From Pseudomonas synxantha BG33R (GTDB lineage Bacteria; Pseudomonadota; Gammaproteobacteria; Pseudomonadales; Pseudomonadaceae): a DNA stretch of 64,000 nucleotides. Positions 46,473 to 56,432 of this stretch are shown one piece after another. The stretch lies in contig NZ_CM001514.1 in NCBI RefSeq assembly GCF_000263715.2, positions 3,847,674 to 3,911,673 of the forward strand, written 5' to 3'. The position numbers were made by a program, and so were the translations under genes. The notes below the pieces were generated by a model. That model searched no databases. It was not told the origin of the DNA and saw nothing but the letters and a program-made list of their open reading frames with translations. The first letter of the stretch is position 1. Each line of letters opens with the position of its first letter.

Positions 46473-47654
46473 ATGAACAACAACGCTTCATTGGCCGCTA
46501 CGGCGCCCGTGCATGAACCCTTGCCATTGGCAGGGTTGCTGGCCCTGGCCTCGGCCGGCTTTATCACCATCCTCACCGAGGCCATGCCCGCCGGGCTGCT
46601 GCCGCAAATGAGCGAAGGGCTGGAAGTGTCACAGGCGCTGGTCGGGCAGTTGGTGACGCTCTACGCCCTGGGCTCATTGCTCGCGGCCATCCCGCTGACC
46701 TTGCTGACCCGTGGCTGGCGTCGCAGGCCTCTGCTGTTGATCGCCATAGGCGGCTTTGCCTTGGTCAACAGTGTCACCGCGTTTTCCAGCCACTACGGCG
46801 TGACCTTGATCGCTCGCTTCTTTGCGGGTGTATTCGCCGGGCTGCTGTGGGCGCTGTTGGCAGGCTACGCCAGCCGCATGGTTGCCCCTCATCTGCAGGG
46901 TCGGGCGATCGCCGTGGCCATGCTCGGTGCGCCGCTGGCCTTGTCCCTCGGCGTACCTGCTGGCACCCTGCTTGGCACGCTGGTCGGTTGGCGCAGCAGC
47001 TTTGCCATCATGACCGGCCTGACCCTGTTACTGCTGGTGTGGGCGCGCTGGCAATTGCCGGATTTTGCCGGTGAAGCAGCCAGCAAACGTCTGAGCTTGA
47101 ATCGCGTGCTGGCCCTGCCGGGAATCCGCCCCGTGCTGTGGGTGACCTTCACCTATGTGTTGGCTCATAACATCCTCTACACCTACATCGCTCCCTTGCT
47201 GGTGCCCGCCGGCATCGGCAGCAAGATCGACCAGGTGTTACTGGTGTTCGGCTTGATGGCGTTGGCAAGCATCTGGTTGGTGGGGATATGGATTGATCAA
47301 CACCTGCGGTTGCTGACCCTCATCAGTTGCGCGATGTTCGCCGCAGCTGCCCTGCTCCTGGGTTTCTGGACCAGCTCTGCGATCTGCATCTACATCAGCG
47401 TGGCGGCCTGGGGCCTGGCTTTCGGAGGCCTGCCGGCCCTGCTGCAAACCGCACTCGCGAAGTCGGCCGGCAACTCGGCCGATGCCGCGCAATCCATGCT
47501 GGTCACCGCGTGGAACCTTGGCATTGCCGGGGGTGGGCTGGCTGGCGGCTTGATGCTCCAACACTGGGGCGTCATCGCATTTCCATGGGCAGTGCTGGGG
47601 TTGATAGCGCTGGCGCTGGGTGCAATGACGGGCAAGGCCTGGCACGGCCGATGA
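46473..47654 (+). CDS. MFS efflux transporter (DHA1/AraJ-type)
   Basis: A 393-residue 12-helix carrier. The A-type motif [14 protein letters not shown] follows helix 2, and [20 protein letters not shown] with [18 protein letters not shown] is the helix 4-5 signature of drug or sugar exporters. An AAGGAG site lies before ATG 46473. The divergent LysR gene suggests induction by a substrate. No specific cargo can be read. Confidence 0.85.
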   Translation: MNNNASLAATAPVHEPLPLAGLLALASAGFITILTEAMPAGLLPQMSEGLEVSQALVGQLVTLYALGSLLAAIPLTLLTRGWRRRPLLLIAIGGFALVNSVTAFSSHYGVTLIARFFAGVFAGLLWALLAGYASRMVAPHLQGRAIAVAMLGAPLALSLGVPAGTLLGTLVGWRSSFAIMTGLTLLLLVWARWQLPDFAGEAASKRLSLNRVLALPGIRPVLWVTFTYVLAHNILYTYIAPLLVPAGIGSKIDQVLLVFGLMALASIWLVGIWIDQHLRLLTLISCAMFAAAALLLGFWTSSAICIYISVAAWGLAFGGLPALLQTALAKSAGNSADAAQSMLVTAWNLGIAGGGLAGGLMLQHWGVIAFPWAVLGLIALALGAMTGKAWHGR

Positions 47655-47772
47655 CAAGTTTGTTTACAACTTATTCCTCTACTTCCTATCATCGCCTCTG
47701 GGTGCGTTGCTGCATAAGGCGCGGCGCAGGTTAAAAGCCAAGCATTGGTCGGGCCGCCAATGGAGATTTGTC

Positions 47773-49116
47773 GTGCCTGATAAACACCCTGCCATCCCCC
47801 GCCCTCAGCGCCTGACTGAGGGCGCGCTGTCTGCCCTTGAGCGTTTTTCCCATATCGAAGCCGTGAGCGGTATCGTCCTGCTGTTGGCAGCGATCGTGGC
47901 GCTGATCTGGGCCAACAGCCCCGCCGCAGCGACCTACGAGCACTTCTGGAACACGCCTGTTACCCTGGGACTTGGCGATTACAGCGTGTCGCGTTCCCTG
48001 CACTTTCTGGTCAATGACGGGCTGATGACCATCTTCTTTCTGGTAGTCGGCGCCGAGATCCGTCAGGAAATCAAAGATGGCGCCCTGGCCAATCTGAAAC
48101 TGGCCACGCTGCCCTTGGGCGCTGCGCTGGGCGGTGTGCTGATGCCTGCACTCATCTACACCCTGCTCAACCACGGCACCGTCGCCGCCAGTGGCTGGGC
48201 GGTACCCACCGCGACCGACATCGCCTTTGCCGTGGGCGTGCTGGCGCTGCTGGGCAAGTCGATTCCCAGTGGCGTGCGTATCCTGTTGCTGGCCCTGGCG
48301 ATCATCGATGACATCGTGGCGATTCTGATCATCGCGATCTTCTTCACTGCCAGCCTCGATTACATGGGCTTGGTGATTGCCGCAGGCGGGCTGGCGCTGG
48401 TGCTGGTGTTCCAGCGCATGGGCATCGGCAAGGCTGCGATCTATCTGTTACCGGGGGCGATTGTATGGTTCGGGCTGCTCAAGACCGGCGTGCACCCGAC
48501 CCTCGCCGGGGTGATCCTGGGCTTGATGACGCCGGTCAACTCCAAGCCCACCACAGAACGCCCGCTGGAGACCATTGAACGCACGTTCAACGAGCTGATG
48601 GAGCGCTTCTCGCATTCGGCAGAAGGCCCCCAACAGGTCGCCCAGCCCCTCAAGCAACTGCGCCAAGCCCAACGGGAGATGTTGCCGCCGGTGCAACGGG
48701 TGCAATCGGCACTGCATCCGTGGGTGGCATTCGGCGTGATGCCGCTTTTCGCCCTGGCCAATGCCGGCGTGAGCCTGGACGGCTTCAACCTCGATGATCC
48801 GATGGCTCACGGGGTGTTCATGGGGGTCATCTTCGCGCTGGTACTCGGCAAACCCCTGGGCGTGATGCTGGCGAGCCTGATGCTGGTCAAGCTCAATATC
48901 TGCAAGCTGCCGGACGGTGTGACCTGGACAGGAGTCGGCCTGGTTGGCCTGCTGGCCGGGATCGGGTTCACCATGTCGATCTTTATCTCCTCCCTGGCCT
49001 TCTCGGACCCGGCCTTGCTCTCGGCCGCCAAGCTCAGTGTATTGGCCGCTTCGACCCTGGCAGCGGTGATCGGCCTGACCTGGGGCAAGCTCAAATTTTC
49101 AGGCAAGCACCCATAA
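47773..49116 (+). CDS. nhaA: Na+/H+ antiporter NhaA
   Basis: A 447-residue NhaA-type antiporter with 12 helices. The ion-binding aspartates lie in [14 protein letters not shown], and [21 protein letters not shown] is the conserved helix IV segment. [20 protein letters not shown] and [20 protein letters not shown] are further family parts. GTG 47773 has GGAG seven bases upstream and gives MPDKHPAIP; the TTG at 47707 is an unlikely start. It exports sodium in exchange for protons at alkaline pH. A shared bidirectional terminator follows. Confidence 0.93.
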   Translation: MPDKHPAIPRPQRLTEGALSALERFSHIEAVSGIVLLLAAIVALIWANSPAAATYEHFWNTPVTLGLGDYSVSRSLHFLVNDGLMTIFFLVVGAEIRQEIKDGALANLKLATLPLGAALGGVLMPALIYTLLNHGTVAASGWAVPTATDIAFAVGVLALLGKSIPSGVRILLLALAIIDDIVAILIIAIFFTASLDYMGLVIAAGGLALVLVFQRMGIGKAAIYLLPGAIVWFGLLKTGVHPTLAGVILGLMTPVNSKPTTERPLETIERTFNELMERFSHSAEGPQQVAQPLKQLRQAQREMLPPVQRVQSALHPWVAFGVMPLFALANAGVSLDGFNLDDPMAHGVFMGVIFALVLGKPLGVMLASLMLVKLNICKLPDGVTWTGVGLVGLLAGIGFTMSIFISSLAFSDPALLSAAKLSVLAASTLAAVIGLTWGKLKFSGKHP

Positions 49117-49146
49117 GGCGAGTTAAGCACCCACTTTATCAAGGGC

Positions 49147-49187
49147 AAAAAAAGACCCCGGCCTTTTCAGGACGGGGTCTTTTTTAT
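49147..49187. terminator. Bidirectional terminator between nhaA and ppiD
   Basis: GACCCCG (49154-49160) pairs with CGGGGTC (49173-49179), preceded by seven A and followed by seven T, so it can end both convergent transcripts. Confidence 0.9.
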
Positions 49188-49198
49188 TCAAGCCGGCA

Positions 49199-51073
49199 TC
49201 AGTACTTCTTGATGTCTGCCTGGGTTTCCAGCTGCTTGCGGAACGCCGCGAAGTCCTGCTGACCGATACGGGAAGCGAGGAAGCGGCGGTATTGCGCCTT
49301 TTCTTCGTCCGTAGGGGCTGCCGCTTCGTTGACGCCGTTCAAGCGCACAATCACCAGGCTGCCATCGCGCAGCGTCACGGTGGTGAAGGTCGGCTTGTCC
49401 TTGGCCGCAGGCTTGGGCATGCGGAACAGGGCTTGCAGCACGGCTGGGTCGATGGACTCCTGAGCGCGGGTCGCCGCTTCAGTCACCTTCCAGGCCTGAC
49501 CGTCAATCGGCTGGTCCAGCGCGGTTTTGCCGTCACGCAGGCTGGCGATCAACTCGTCGGCATGGGCTTTGGCGGCAGCGCTCGCACGCTCCTTGGTCAT
49601 CTGGGTGCGAATCGCTGCAGCGACGCTCTCAAGCGGCAGTTGAGCCGGCTTGAGATGCTCTTTGGCACGCAACACGATGATGGTTTCCGGGTCCAGCTCG
49701 ATGGCGCTGCTGTTGGCACCTTCATCCAGCACTTCCGGGCTGAATGCCGCAGTCACCACGGCACGGTTGGCTGCAACGCCTTCGCCACCTTCACGGCCAA
49801 ACGGCGCCGAGGTGTGGACGGTCAGCTTCAGGTCAGATGCCGGCTGAGCCAGGTCGGACGCTTCGAATGCCGCATCTTCCAATTGCTTGGTCGCTTCGAC
49901 AAACCGCTGTTCAACCTGTTGGGTCTTGAGCTCGCGGGTCAGCTTGTCTTTCAGGCTGGCAAACGATGGCACCTCAGGTGCTTCAACGCCCAGCAACTTG
50001 ATCAAGTGCCAACCGAAGGCACTGCGCACCGGCGCCGATACCTGGTCTTGCTTCAAGCCGTACAGGGCCGTTTCGAAGTCCGGATCGTAGACGCCAGGGC
50101 CGGCAAAGCCCAGGTCACCGCCATTGTTGGCCGAACCTGGATCCTGGGAGAACTCCTTGGCCAGGGCTTCGAACTTCTCGCCTTTGGCCAGGCGTGCCTG
50201 GACTTCTTCGATCTTGGCCTTGGCTTGCGCCTCGGTGACCTTATCGTTGACTTCGATCAGGATGTGCGCGGCACGACGCTGTTCAGCGAGGTTGGCAGTT
50301 TCCTTCTCGTAGGCAGCCTGCAGTTCATCGTCCTTGACGGTGACCTGGTCGAAGAAGGAGGACTTCTTCAATTCCAGATAGTCGATGACCACCTGGTCCG
50401 GGGTCATGAACTCTTTGGCGTGCTGATCGTAGTAAGCCTTGACCTCATCATCGGTGAGCTTCACCGCTGCCGGGTCTGCCTTGATGTTGACGGTGGCGAA
50501 ATCGCGGGTCTGTTTTTCCAGACGGGCGAACGCCAGCACCTCGGCATCGGTGACGAAACCGCTGCCGGCGATACCTGCGCGAACCTGGCCGATCAGCATT
50601 TCCTGGGTCAGCATCTGACGAAATTGCATACGGCTATAGCCCAGTTGACGGATCACCTGGTCAAAACGTTCGGCATTGAACTTGCCATCCACCTGGAATT
50701 CCGGCGTCTGCAGGATCACCTGGTCCAAAGCGGCTTCCGAGAAACCGAACTTGGCATCAGCAGCGCCTTGCAGCAGCAGCTTGCGGTCGATCAGGCCCTT
50801 GAGGGCCGCGTCGCGCAGCAGTTTTTCGTCCAGCAGCGAAGCGTCGAAATCCTTGCCCAACTGTTGCATCAGCTGGCGACGTTGCATGTCGACGGCCTGG
50901 CTCAGTTCAGTCTGGGTGATCTGTTCACCGTTGACCTTGGCCACGTCCTGCGCGTTATTACCCGAAGCCTGGAAAATGGCTTCGATACCGGTGAACGCCA
51001 TCAATGCGACGATGATCCCGATAATGGTCTTGGCAATCCAGCCTTGTGAATTGTCCCTGATATTTTGCAGCAT
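49199..51073 (-). CDS. ppiD: Periplasmic folding chaperone PpiD
   Basis: A 624-residue inner-membrane-anchored chaperone with a parvulin domain. A single helix lies at about 14-33, followed by a SurA_N-like domain (about 36-200). The PPIase-type domain is at about 265-365, containing RRAAHILIEVNDKVTEAQAK and DLGFAGPGVYDPDFETALYG. A second large region completes the length, normal for PpiD. It helps newly exported proteins fold at the Sec exit. It follows hupB on the same strand, with a hairpin and tRNA remnant between. Confidence 0.93.
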   Translation of the reverse strand: MLQNIRDNSQGWIAKTIIGIIVALMAFTGIEAIFQASGNNAQDVAKVNGEQITQTELSQAVDMQRRQLMQQLGKDFDASLLDEKLLRDAALKGLIDRKLLLQGAADAKFGFSEAALDQVILQTPEFQVDGKFNAERFDQVIRQLGYSRMQFRQMLTQEMLIGQVRAGIAGSGFVTDAEVLAFARLEKQTRDFATVNIKADPAAVKLTDDEVKAYYDQHAKEFMTPDQVVIDYLELKKSSFFDQVTVKDDELQAAYEKETANLAEQRRAAHILIEVNDKVTEAQAKAKIEEVQARLAKGEKFEALAKEFSQDPGSANNGGDLGFAGPGVYDPDFETALYGLKQDQVSAPVRSAFGWHLIKLLGVEAPEVPSFASLKDKLTRELKTQQVEQRFVEATKQLEDAAFEASDLAQPASDLKLTVHTSAPFGREGGEGVAANRAVVTAAFSPEVLDEGANSSAIELDPETIIVLRAKEHLKPAQLPLESVAAAIRTQMTKERASAAAKAHADELIASLRDGKTALDQPIDGQAWKVTEAATRAQESIDPAVLQALFRMPKPAAKDKPTFTTVTLRDGSLVIVRLNGVNEAAAPTDEEKAQYRRFLASRIGQQDFAAFRKQLETQADIKKY

Positions 51074-51135
51074 GCGTCCCCCAGAAACGGTTGAACTTCA
51101 AAAATAGGCAACCGTGGAGCGTGGGTAGAGTCCGG

Positions 51136-51165
51136 ATAGAAGAAAGGCGCATCCGAGGATGCGCC
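51136..51165 (-). terminator. Terminator after the tRNA-Asp remnant
   Basis: On the reverse strand GGCGCATCC-TC-GGATGCGCC followed by TTTCTTCT. It would end transcription that comes from hupB and the tRNA-like region, before ppiD. Confidence 0.7.
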
Positions 51166-51175
51166 TTCTCGTAAC

Positions 51176-51250
51176 TGGCGGAGCGGACGGGGGTTTGAAC
51201 TCTCACCCCCGGCGTGGCGACCCGATGGATACCTGGGCCGCTACCGCTCC
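51176..51250 (-). pseudogene. Degenerate tRNA-Asp
   Basis: The 75-base reverse-strand segment starts GGAGCGGTAG and ends CCGTCCGCTCCGCCA, the acceptor arms of bacterial tRNA-Asp (GTC), and keeps CACGCCGGGGGT of the anticodon/variable part. The D-arm and the 5' side of the anticodon stem are scrambled, the T-stem reads GAGAG against CCCCG and no GTC anticodon sits in a loop. It should not fold as a working tRNA. It lies between hupB and ppiD where tRNA genes are common in pseudomonads. Confidence 0.65.
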
Positions 51251-51257
51251 GCTGCCA

Positions 51258-51277
51258 GGTCGGACGTGTGTCCGACC
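51258..51277. terminator. Hairpin downstream of hupB
   Basis: GGTCGGAC-GTGT-GTCCGACC is a perfect 8-base stem with 4-base loop 26 bases after the hupB stop. There is no T-run, so it may be an RNA stabilising or processing stem rather than a true terminator. Confidence 0.5.
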
Positions 51278-51303
51278 CGGGTAAGCAAAGGCTAGATCGA
51301 AGC

Positions 51304-51576
51304 TTAGTTAACGGCTTCTTTCAGGGCTTTACCGGCTTTGAAACCTGGTTTCTTGGCAGCAGCGATTTGCAGTGCTTTGCCAGTCTGTGGGTTACGGCCA
51401 GTGCGAGCTGGGCGGTCAGTCACAGAGAAAGTACCGAAGCCTACCAGTACCACGGAGTCGCCGGCCTTCAGAGCGCCAGTGACGGATTCGATTACTGCGT
51501 CCAGCGCACGGCCAGCAGCAGCTTTCGGGATATCAGCGGATGCGGCGATAGCATCAATCAGTTCCGACTTGTTCAC
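51304..51576 (-). CDS. hupB: Histone-like protein HU-beta
   Basis: A 90-residue [22 protein letters not shown] at the start, [20 protein letters not shown] with the DNA-gripping arm and the end [18 protein letters not shown]. The GTG start at 51576, with AGGGGA upstream, gives exactly the family length; the open frame extends upstream without HU sequence. HU bends and compacts DNA. The gene lies after lon on the same strand, as in other gammaproteobacteria, with its own promoter. Confidence 0.96.
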   Translation of the reverse strand: MNKSELIDAIAASADIPKAAAGRALDAVIESVTGALKAGDSVVLVGFGTFSVTDRPARTGRNPQTGKALQIAAAKKPGFKAGKALKEAVN

Positions 51577-51672
51577 TCTAAGTCCCCTTATATATCTATT
51601 GAGTATGATTCTAAGTTTTTTGGTAAAAGCAAAAACCAGTGCTGGGTGGCCTACAGACACTTAAGAGCCGCT

Positions 51673-51701
51673 TTATAACAAGGGCTCTAAAAAGCTGTCA
51701 A
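51673..51701 (-). promoter_or_regulatory. hupB sigma-70 promoter
   Basis: On the reverse strand TTGACA (51701-51696), 17 bases, TTATAA (51678-51673), a near-consensus promoter in the lon-hupB gap, giving a 5' leader of about 90 bases. Confidence 0.8.
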
Positions 51702-51724
51702 GGAAGCCCCCAGGCTTTAACACA

Positions 51725-54121
51725 TTAATGCGTGCTAATTCTTTCCTTGGAATCTGACTCGCGTTTTTCGTCCTTCGCGACTATCTCCGGAGCTACATCC
51801 GGCAAGGGTTCCGGCGCGTATTGCAGCGCAATTTGCAGGACCTCGTCAATCCATTTAACCGGTTTAATCTGAAGATCCTGCTTGATGTTGTCAGGAATTT
51901 CCTTCAAGTCGCGAACATTCTCTTCCGGAATGATCACCGTCTTGATTCCGCCCCGGTGAGCCGCCAGCAATTTCTCTTTCAGACCACCGATGGCCAATAC
52001 CTGACCACGCAGGGTAATTTCCCCGGTCATTGCGACGTCAGCGCGCACAGGGATGCCAGTCAATGCCGACACCAGGGCCGTGCACATGCCTACGCCCGCG
52101 CTAGGGCCGTCTTTCGGGGTCGCCCCTTCCGGCATATGGATATGGGTGTCGTGCTTCTCATGGAAGTCCAGCGGGATGCCCAGGCTGCGGGCACGACTGC
52201 GCACCACGGTCTGCGCGGCCGTGATGGATTCGACCATCACGTCACCCAGAGAGCCGGTCTTGATCAACTGGCCTTTGCCGGGAATCACCGCAGCTTCAAT
52301 GGTGAGCAATTCGCCACCCACCTGAGTCCACGCCAGGCCAGTCACCTGCCCGACCTGATCCTGCTGCTCGGCCAGGCCGTAGCGGAATTTCTTCACACCC
52401 AGGAAGTGTTCCAGGGAGTCGGCAACTACCTTCACAGAGAAACGTTTTTCCAGTGCGTGTTCTTTTACCGCCTTGCGGCAGATCTTCGCGATCTGGCGCT
52501 CAAGGCCCCGTACACCGGCCTCGCGGGTGTAGTAACGCACGATGTCGCGGATCGCCTCGACCTCAAACTCGATCTCGCCCTTCTTCAGGCCGTTGGCCGA
52601 AATCTGCTTGGGCGCGAGGTATTTGACGGCGATATTGATCTTCTCGTCTTCGGTGTAACCCGGCAGACGAATCACCTCCATCCGGTCCAGCAAGGCTGGC
52701 GGAATGTTCATGGAATTGGAGGTGCACAGGAACATTACATCAGACAAGTCGTAGTCGACTTCCAGGTAATGGTCGTTGAAGTTGTGATTCTGCTCCGGAT
52801 CGAGCACCTCAAGCAGCGCCGAGGCAGGATCGCCACGCATATCGCTGCCCATTTTGTCGATTTCATCGAGCAGGAACAGTGGGTTGCGCACGCCCACTTT
52901 TGTCATCTTTTGAATCAATCTTCCTGGCATCGAACCGATGTAGGTACGGCGATGACCACGGATTTCCGCCTCGTCACGCACACCACCCAAGGCCATGCGC
53001 ACAAACTTGCGGTTGGTGGCACTGGCAATCGACTCGGCCAGGGAGGTTTTACCCACACCCGGAGGGCCGACCAGGCACAACACCGGACCACGAATCTTTT
53101 TCACGCGCTTTTGCACGGCAAGGTATTCGAGGATGCGCTCTTTGACTTCCTCAAGACCATAGTGGTCGGCATCGAGGACTTCTTCGGCGCGAGCCAGATC
53201 CAGGCGTACCTTGGTCTGGGCCTTCCACGGCACCTGCACCAGCCAATCGATGTAGGAACGCACCACGGTGGCTTCGGCCGACATTGGCGACATCTGCTTG
53301 AGCTTGTTCAGCTCGGCGGTGGCCTTGGTCAAGGCATCTTTGGGCAGGCCAGCGGCATCAATGCGCTTTTTCAGCTCTTCGATTTCGTTGTGGCCTTCCT
53401 CGCCGTCGCCGAGCTCCTTCTGAATGGCCTTCATCTGCTCATTCAGGTAGTACTCGCGCTGGCTGCGCTCCATTTGCTTCTTCACCCGACCGCGGATGCG
53501 TTTTTCTACCTGCAACAGGTCGATTTCGCCGTCCAGCAGCGCCAACACGTGCTCGACACGGGCCGACAGGTCGATGATTTCGAGGATGTCCTGCTTCTGC
53601 TCGATTTTCAGCGCCATGTGCGCGGCCATGGTATCAACCAGGCGGCTTGGTTCATCAATGCTGCTGAGGGAAGACAGCACTTCAGCCGGGACTTTCTTGC
53701 CCAACTGCACATACTGCTCGAACTGCGAGAGCAGGCTGCGCACAAACACTTCGGATTCGCGCTCTGCAGCTTCGACTTCTTCGATCAGTGCCACTTCGGC
53801 GCGCAGGTGCCCGTCCACCTCCATGAAACGCTCTACGGCACCGCGCTGCTCGCCTTCCACCAGCACCTTGACGGTGCCATCAGGCAGCTTGAGCAATTGC
53901 AGCACAGTGGCAATGGTGCCGACGCGATACAGGGCATCTTCACCCGGATCATCATCAGCAGGATTCTTCTGGGCCAACAGCAGGATCTGCTTGTCGCCCG
54001 TCATCGCAGCCTCGAGGGCTTCGATAGACTTCTCGCGCCCCACGAACAGCGGGATAACCATGTGCGGATAGACGACGACATCACGCAACGGCAGGAGAGG
54101 CAATTCGATGGTTGTCTTCAT
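51725..54121 (-). CDS. lon: ATP-dependent protease Lon
   Basis: A 798-residue Lon. The N-terminal substrate domain starts MKTTIELPLLPLRDVVVYPH, the AAA+ domain has Walker A GPPGVGKTS (about 355-363) and LFLLDEIDKMG, and the protease domain has the catalytic serine in KDGPSAGVGM (about 678). Lon degrades misfolded and some regulatory proteins. ATG 54121 follows GAGG and gives the exact family length; the frame reaching to 54196 is only leader. Heat-shock-type promoter boxes lie upstream, and the order clpP-clpX-lon-hupB is conserved. Confidence 0.97.
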   Translation of the reverse strand: MKTTIELPLLPLRDVVVYPHMVIPLFVGREKSIEALEAAMTGDKQILLLAQKNPADDDPGEDALYRVGTIATVLQLLKLPDGTVKVLVEGEQRGAVERFMEVDGHLRAEVALIEEVEAAERESEVFVRSLLSQFEQYVQLGKKVPAEVLSSLSSIDEPSRLVDTMAAHMALKIEQKQDILEIIDLSARVEHVLALLDGEIDLLQVEKRIRGRVKKQMERSQREYYLNEQMKAIQKELGDGEEGHNEIEELKKRIDAAGLPKDALTKATAELNKLKQMSPMSAEATVVRSYIDWLVQVPWKAQTKVRLDLARAEEVLDADHYGLEEVKERILEYLAVQKRVKKIRGPVLCLVGPPGVGKTSLAESIASATNRKFVRMALGGVRDEAEIRGHRRTYIGSMPGRLIQKMTKVGVRNPLFLLDEIDKMGSDMRGDPASALLEVLDPEQNHNFNDHYLEVDYDLSDVMFLCTSNSMNIPPALLDRMEVIRLPGYTEDEKINIAVKYLAPKQISANGLKKGEIEFEVEAIRDIVRYYTREAGVRGLERQIAKICRKAVKEHALEKRFSVKVVADSLEHFLGVKKFRYGLAEQQDQVGQVTGLAWTQVGGELLTIEAAVIPGKGQLIKTGSLGDVMVESITAAQTVVRSRARSLGIPLDFHEKHDTHIHMPEGATPKDGPSAGVGMCTALVSALTGIPVRADVAMTGEITLRGQVLAIGGLKEKLLAAHRGGIKTVIIPEENVRDLKEIPDNIKQDLQIKPVKWIDEVLQIALQYAPEPLPDVAPEIVAKDEKRESDSKERISTH

Positions 54122-54162
54122 GATTTCGCCTCTATGACAGTTGATAAGTAAGCATGAAACCA

Positions 54163-54191
54163 AGATGGGGGTTACATGCAAAAAAAACAAG
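54163..54191 (-). promoter_or_regulatory. RpoH (sigma-32)-type promoter of lon
   Basis: On the reverse strand CTTGTTT (54191-54185), 14 bases, CCCCATCT (54170-54163), close to the sigma-32 consensus CTTGAAA-N13/14-CCCCATnT. It starts a leader of about 35 bases before lon. Confidence 0.78.
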
Positions 54192-54255
54192 CTCAATGCC
54201 AGTAGTTAAACGCATGAATACACGCGAATTTAACCACCGCACCAAGAAAACGCCC

Positions 54256-54286
54256 CAAAAAACAAGGGGCCCCTAAAGGCCCCTTG
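54256..54286 (-). terminator. clpX terminator
   Basis: On the reverse strand CAAGGGGCC-TTTAGG-GGCCCCTTG followed by six T, 24 bases after the clpX stop. It separates clpX from lon transcription. Confidence 0.88.
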
Positions 54287-54309
54287 CTTGTACCGCAACT
54301 GCTGAACGC

Positions 54310-55593
54310 TTACGCGTCTGGCGCAGCCTTGGCCGTCGGCTCACTGTTTTCGTAGATATACAGTGGCTTGGACTTGCCTTCGATAACGCTTTCGTCGATC
54401 ACCACTTTGCTCACCTCAGACTGCGAGGGGATTTCGTACATGGTGTCGAGCAACACGCCTTCGAGGATCGAACGCAGGCCACGTGCACCGGTCTTGCGCT
54501 CCAGTGCCCGCTTGGCCACCGATTTGAGCGCGTCGGTACGGAACTCGAGGTCCACGCCTTCCATCTCGAACAACTTGGCGTATTGCTTGGTCAGGGCGTT
54601 CTTGGGCTCGGTGAGGATCTGAATCAAAGCCGCCTCATCCAATTCGTCCAATGTCGCCAGGACCGGCAAGCGGCCAACGAATTCCGGGATCAGACCAAAC
54701 TTGACCAGATCGTCAGGCTCGACTTCACGCAGGGACTCGCCCACCTTCTTGCCTTCTTCCTTACTGCGCACTTCCGCACTGAAACCAATGCCGCCACGGG
54801 TGGAGCGCTGCTGGATAACCTTCTCCAGGCCGGAGAATGCGCCACCACAAATGAACAGGATGTTGCGCGTATCAACCTGAAGGAATTCCTGCTGCGGGTG
54901 CTTGCGGCCGCCCTGTGGCGGTACGGAAGCAACCGTGCCTTCGATCAGTTTCAACAGTGCCTGCTGCACGCCTTCACCGGAAACATCCCGAGTGATCGAC
55001 GGGTTGTCAGACTTGCGCGAAATCTTGTCGATTTCGTCGATGTAAACAATACCCATCTGGGCCTTCTCTACGTCGTAGTCGCACTTCTGCAGCAGTTTCT
55101 GAATGATGTTCTCGACATCTTCGCCCACATAGCCAGCCTCGGTGAGAGTGGTGGCGTCGGCGATGGTGAACGGAACGTTCAGCAGGCGAGCGAGGGTTTC
55201 CGCAAGCAAGGTTTTACCCGAGCCTGTAGGACCGATCAGCAGGATGTTGCTCTTGCCGAGTTCGACCTCGTCGCCTTTCTTGTCACGCTGGTTCAGGCGC
55301 TTGTAGTGGTTGTACACCGCTACGGCCAGAACCTTCTTTGCACGCTCCTGGCCAATGACGTATTGGTCCAGGATGCCGCTGATTTCTTTAGGCGATGGGA
55401 GTTTGTGCGCACTGCTCTCGGCCTGGGCTTCCTGCACCTCCTCGCGGATGATGTCATTGCACAGGTCGACGCATTCGTCGCAGATAAACACCGAGGGGCC
55501 GGCAATCAATTTGCGTACTTCATGCTGGCTTTTGCCACAGAAGGAGCAATAGAGCAGCTTGCCGTTGTCCTCGCCGTTGCGGGTGTCAGTCAT
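54310..55593 (-). CDS. clpX: ClpX, ATPase subunit of ClpXP
   Basis: A 427-residue AAA+ unfoldase. The N-terminal zinc domain has [15 protein letters not shown] and [10 protein letters not shown] (four cysteines, about 15-45). Walker A is [12 protein letters not shown], Walker [12 protein letters not shown], and the pore loop region [10 protein letters not shown]. ClpX recognises and unfolds proteins for ClpP. ATG 55593 ([10 protein letters not shown]) is the family start; the frame reaching 55626 is not supported. It follows clpP with 112 bases that hold two hairpins (around 55638-55672). Confidence 0.97.
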   Translation of the reverse strand: MTDTRNGEDNGKLLYCSFCGKSQHEVRKLIAGPSVFICDECVDLCNDIIREEVQEAQAESSAHKLPSPKEISGILDQYVIGQERAKKVLAVAVYNHYKRLNQRDKKGDEVELGKSNILLIGPTGSGKTLLAETLARLLNVPFTIADATTLTEAGYVGEDVENIIQKLLQKCDYDVEKAQMGIVYIDEIDKISRKSDNPSITRDVSGEGVQQALLKLIEGTVASVPPQGGRKHPQQEFLQVDTRNILFICGGAFSGLEKVIQQRSTRGGIGFSAEVRSKEEGKKVGESLREVEPDDLVKFGLIPEFVGRLPVLATLDELDEAALIQILTEPKNALTKQYAKLFEMEGVDLEFRTDALKSVAKRALERKTGARGLRSILEGVLLDTMYEIPSQSEVSKVVIDESVIEGKSKPLYIYENSEPTAKAAPDA

Positions 55594-55705
55594 TCGTTCG
55601 ATCCAAATCCGATAGGCTTGCAACACAAGATGAAGGCTTATGCGGGCTTTTTCAAGCCCGCCAGTGGTCGGACATGCCGACCAGCCCTATTTTGAGCGGC
55701 TTATA

Positions 55706-56341
55706 TTAAGCGGGGCGCTTTTCGATCACTGCGTCGATCAACCCGTATTCACGGGCGGCTTCTGCGCTCATGAAATTGTCCCGGTTGGTGTCGCGCTCGA
55801 TTTCTTCCAGTGTGTGCCCGCTGTGCTTGGCCATCAGCGTGTTCAGACGCTCACGAATGAAGAGGATTTCCTTGGCATGGATTTCAATGTCCGATGCCTG
55901 GCCCTGGAAACCGCCCAGTGGCTGGTGAATCATCACGCGTGAGTTCGGCAGGCAGAAACGCTTGCCTTCGGCACCTGCTGTCAGCAGGAACGCGCCCATG
56001 CTGCAAGCCTGGCCGATGCAGGTAGTCGACACGTTTGGCTTGATGAATTGCATGGTGTCGTAGATCGACATCCCTGCGGTCACCGAACCACCTGGCGAGT
56101 TGATGTAGAGATGGATGTCCTTGTCCGGGTTTTCCGCTTCAAGGAACAGCAATTGCGCACAGATCAGGTTAGCCATGTAGTCCTCTACCGGGCCAACCAG
56201 AAAGATCACTCGCTCCTTGAGCAGGCGCGAGTAGATGTCGTAGGCGCGTTCGCCACGAGCGGACTGCTCGACAACCATCGGGACCAGGCCGCCTGCGGCC
56301 TGGATATCAGAGTTCTGCTGAATATAGGAATTACGGAACAT
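55706..56341 (-). CDS. clpP: ClpP protease subunit
   Basis: A 211-residue serine protease that forms the double heptamer of ClpXP/ClpAP. The catalytic serine is in [14 protein letters not shown] (about S113), histidine in [11 protein letters not shown] (about H138) and aspartate in the following [11 protein letters not shown] region. [18 protein letters not shown] is the conserved substrate loop. ATG 56341 gives a short propeptide [12 protein letters not shown]. It lies between tig and clpX, the usual order. Confidence 0.97.
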   Translation of the reverse strand: MFRNSYIQQNSDIQAAGGLVPMVVEQSARGERAYDIYSRLLKERVIFLVGPVEDYMANLICAQLLFLEAENPDKDIHLYINSPGGSVTAGMSIYDTMQFIKPNVSTTCIGQACSMGAFLLTAGAEGKRFCLPNSRVMIHQPLGGFQGQASDIEIHAKEILFIRERLNTLMAKHSGHTLEEIERDTNRDNFMSAEAAREYGLIDAVIEKRPA

Positions 56342-56380
56342 GCTCTGCAGTTACTCCCAAATAGTCATGTCTTGAAAACG

Positions 56381-56407
56381 CATAAGCCAGCGCGAGGCTG
56401 GCTTATG
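56381..56407 (-). terminator. Hairpin between tig and clpP
   Basis: CATAAGCCAGC (56381-56391) pairs with GCTGGCTTATG (56397-56407). On the reverse strand it is followed by CGTTTTC, a weak T-run, so partial termination after tig is likely. Confidence 0.6.
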
Positions 56408-56432
56408 GTTGAATTTCCAACGAGTTGGACAA

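Noticed and set aside
51821..54151. Forward frame of 776 codons opposite lon
   Set aside because: Exact mirror of a universally conserved protease gene; no ribosome site or recognisable domain.
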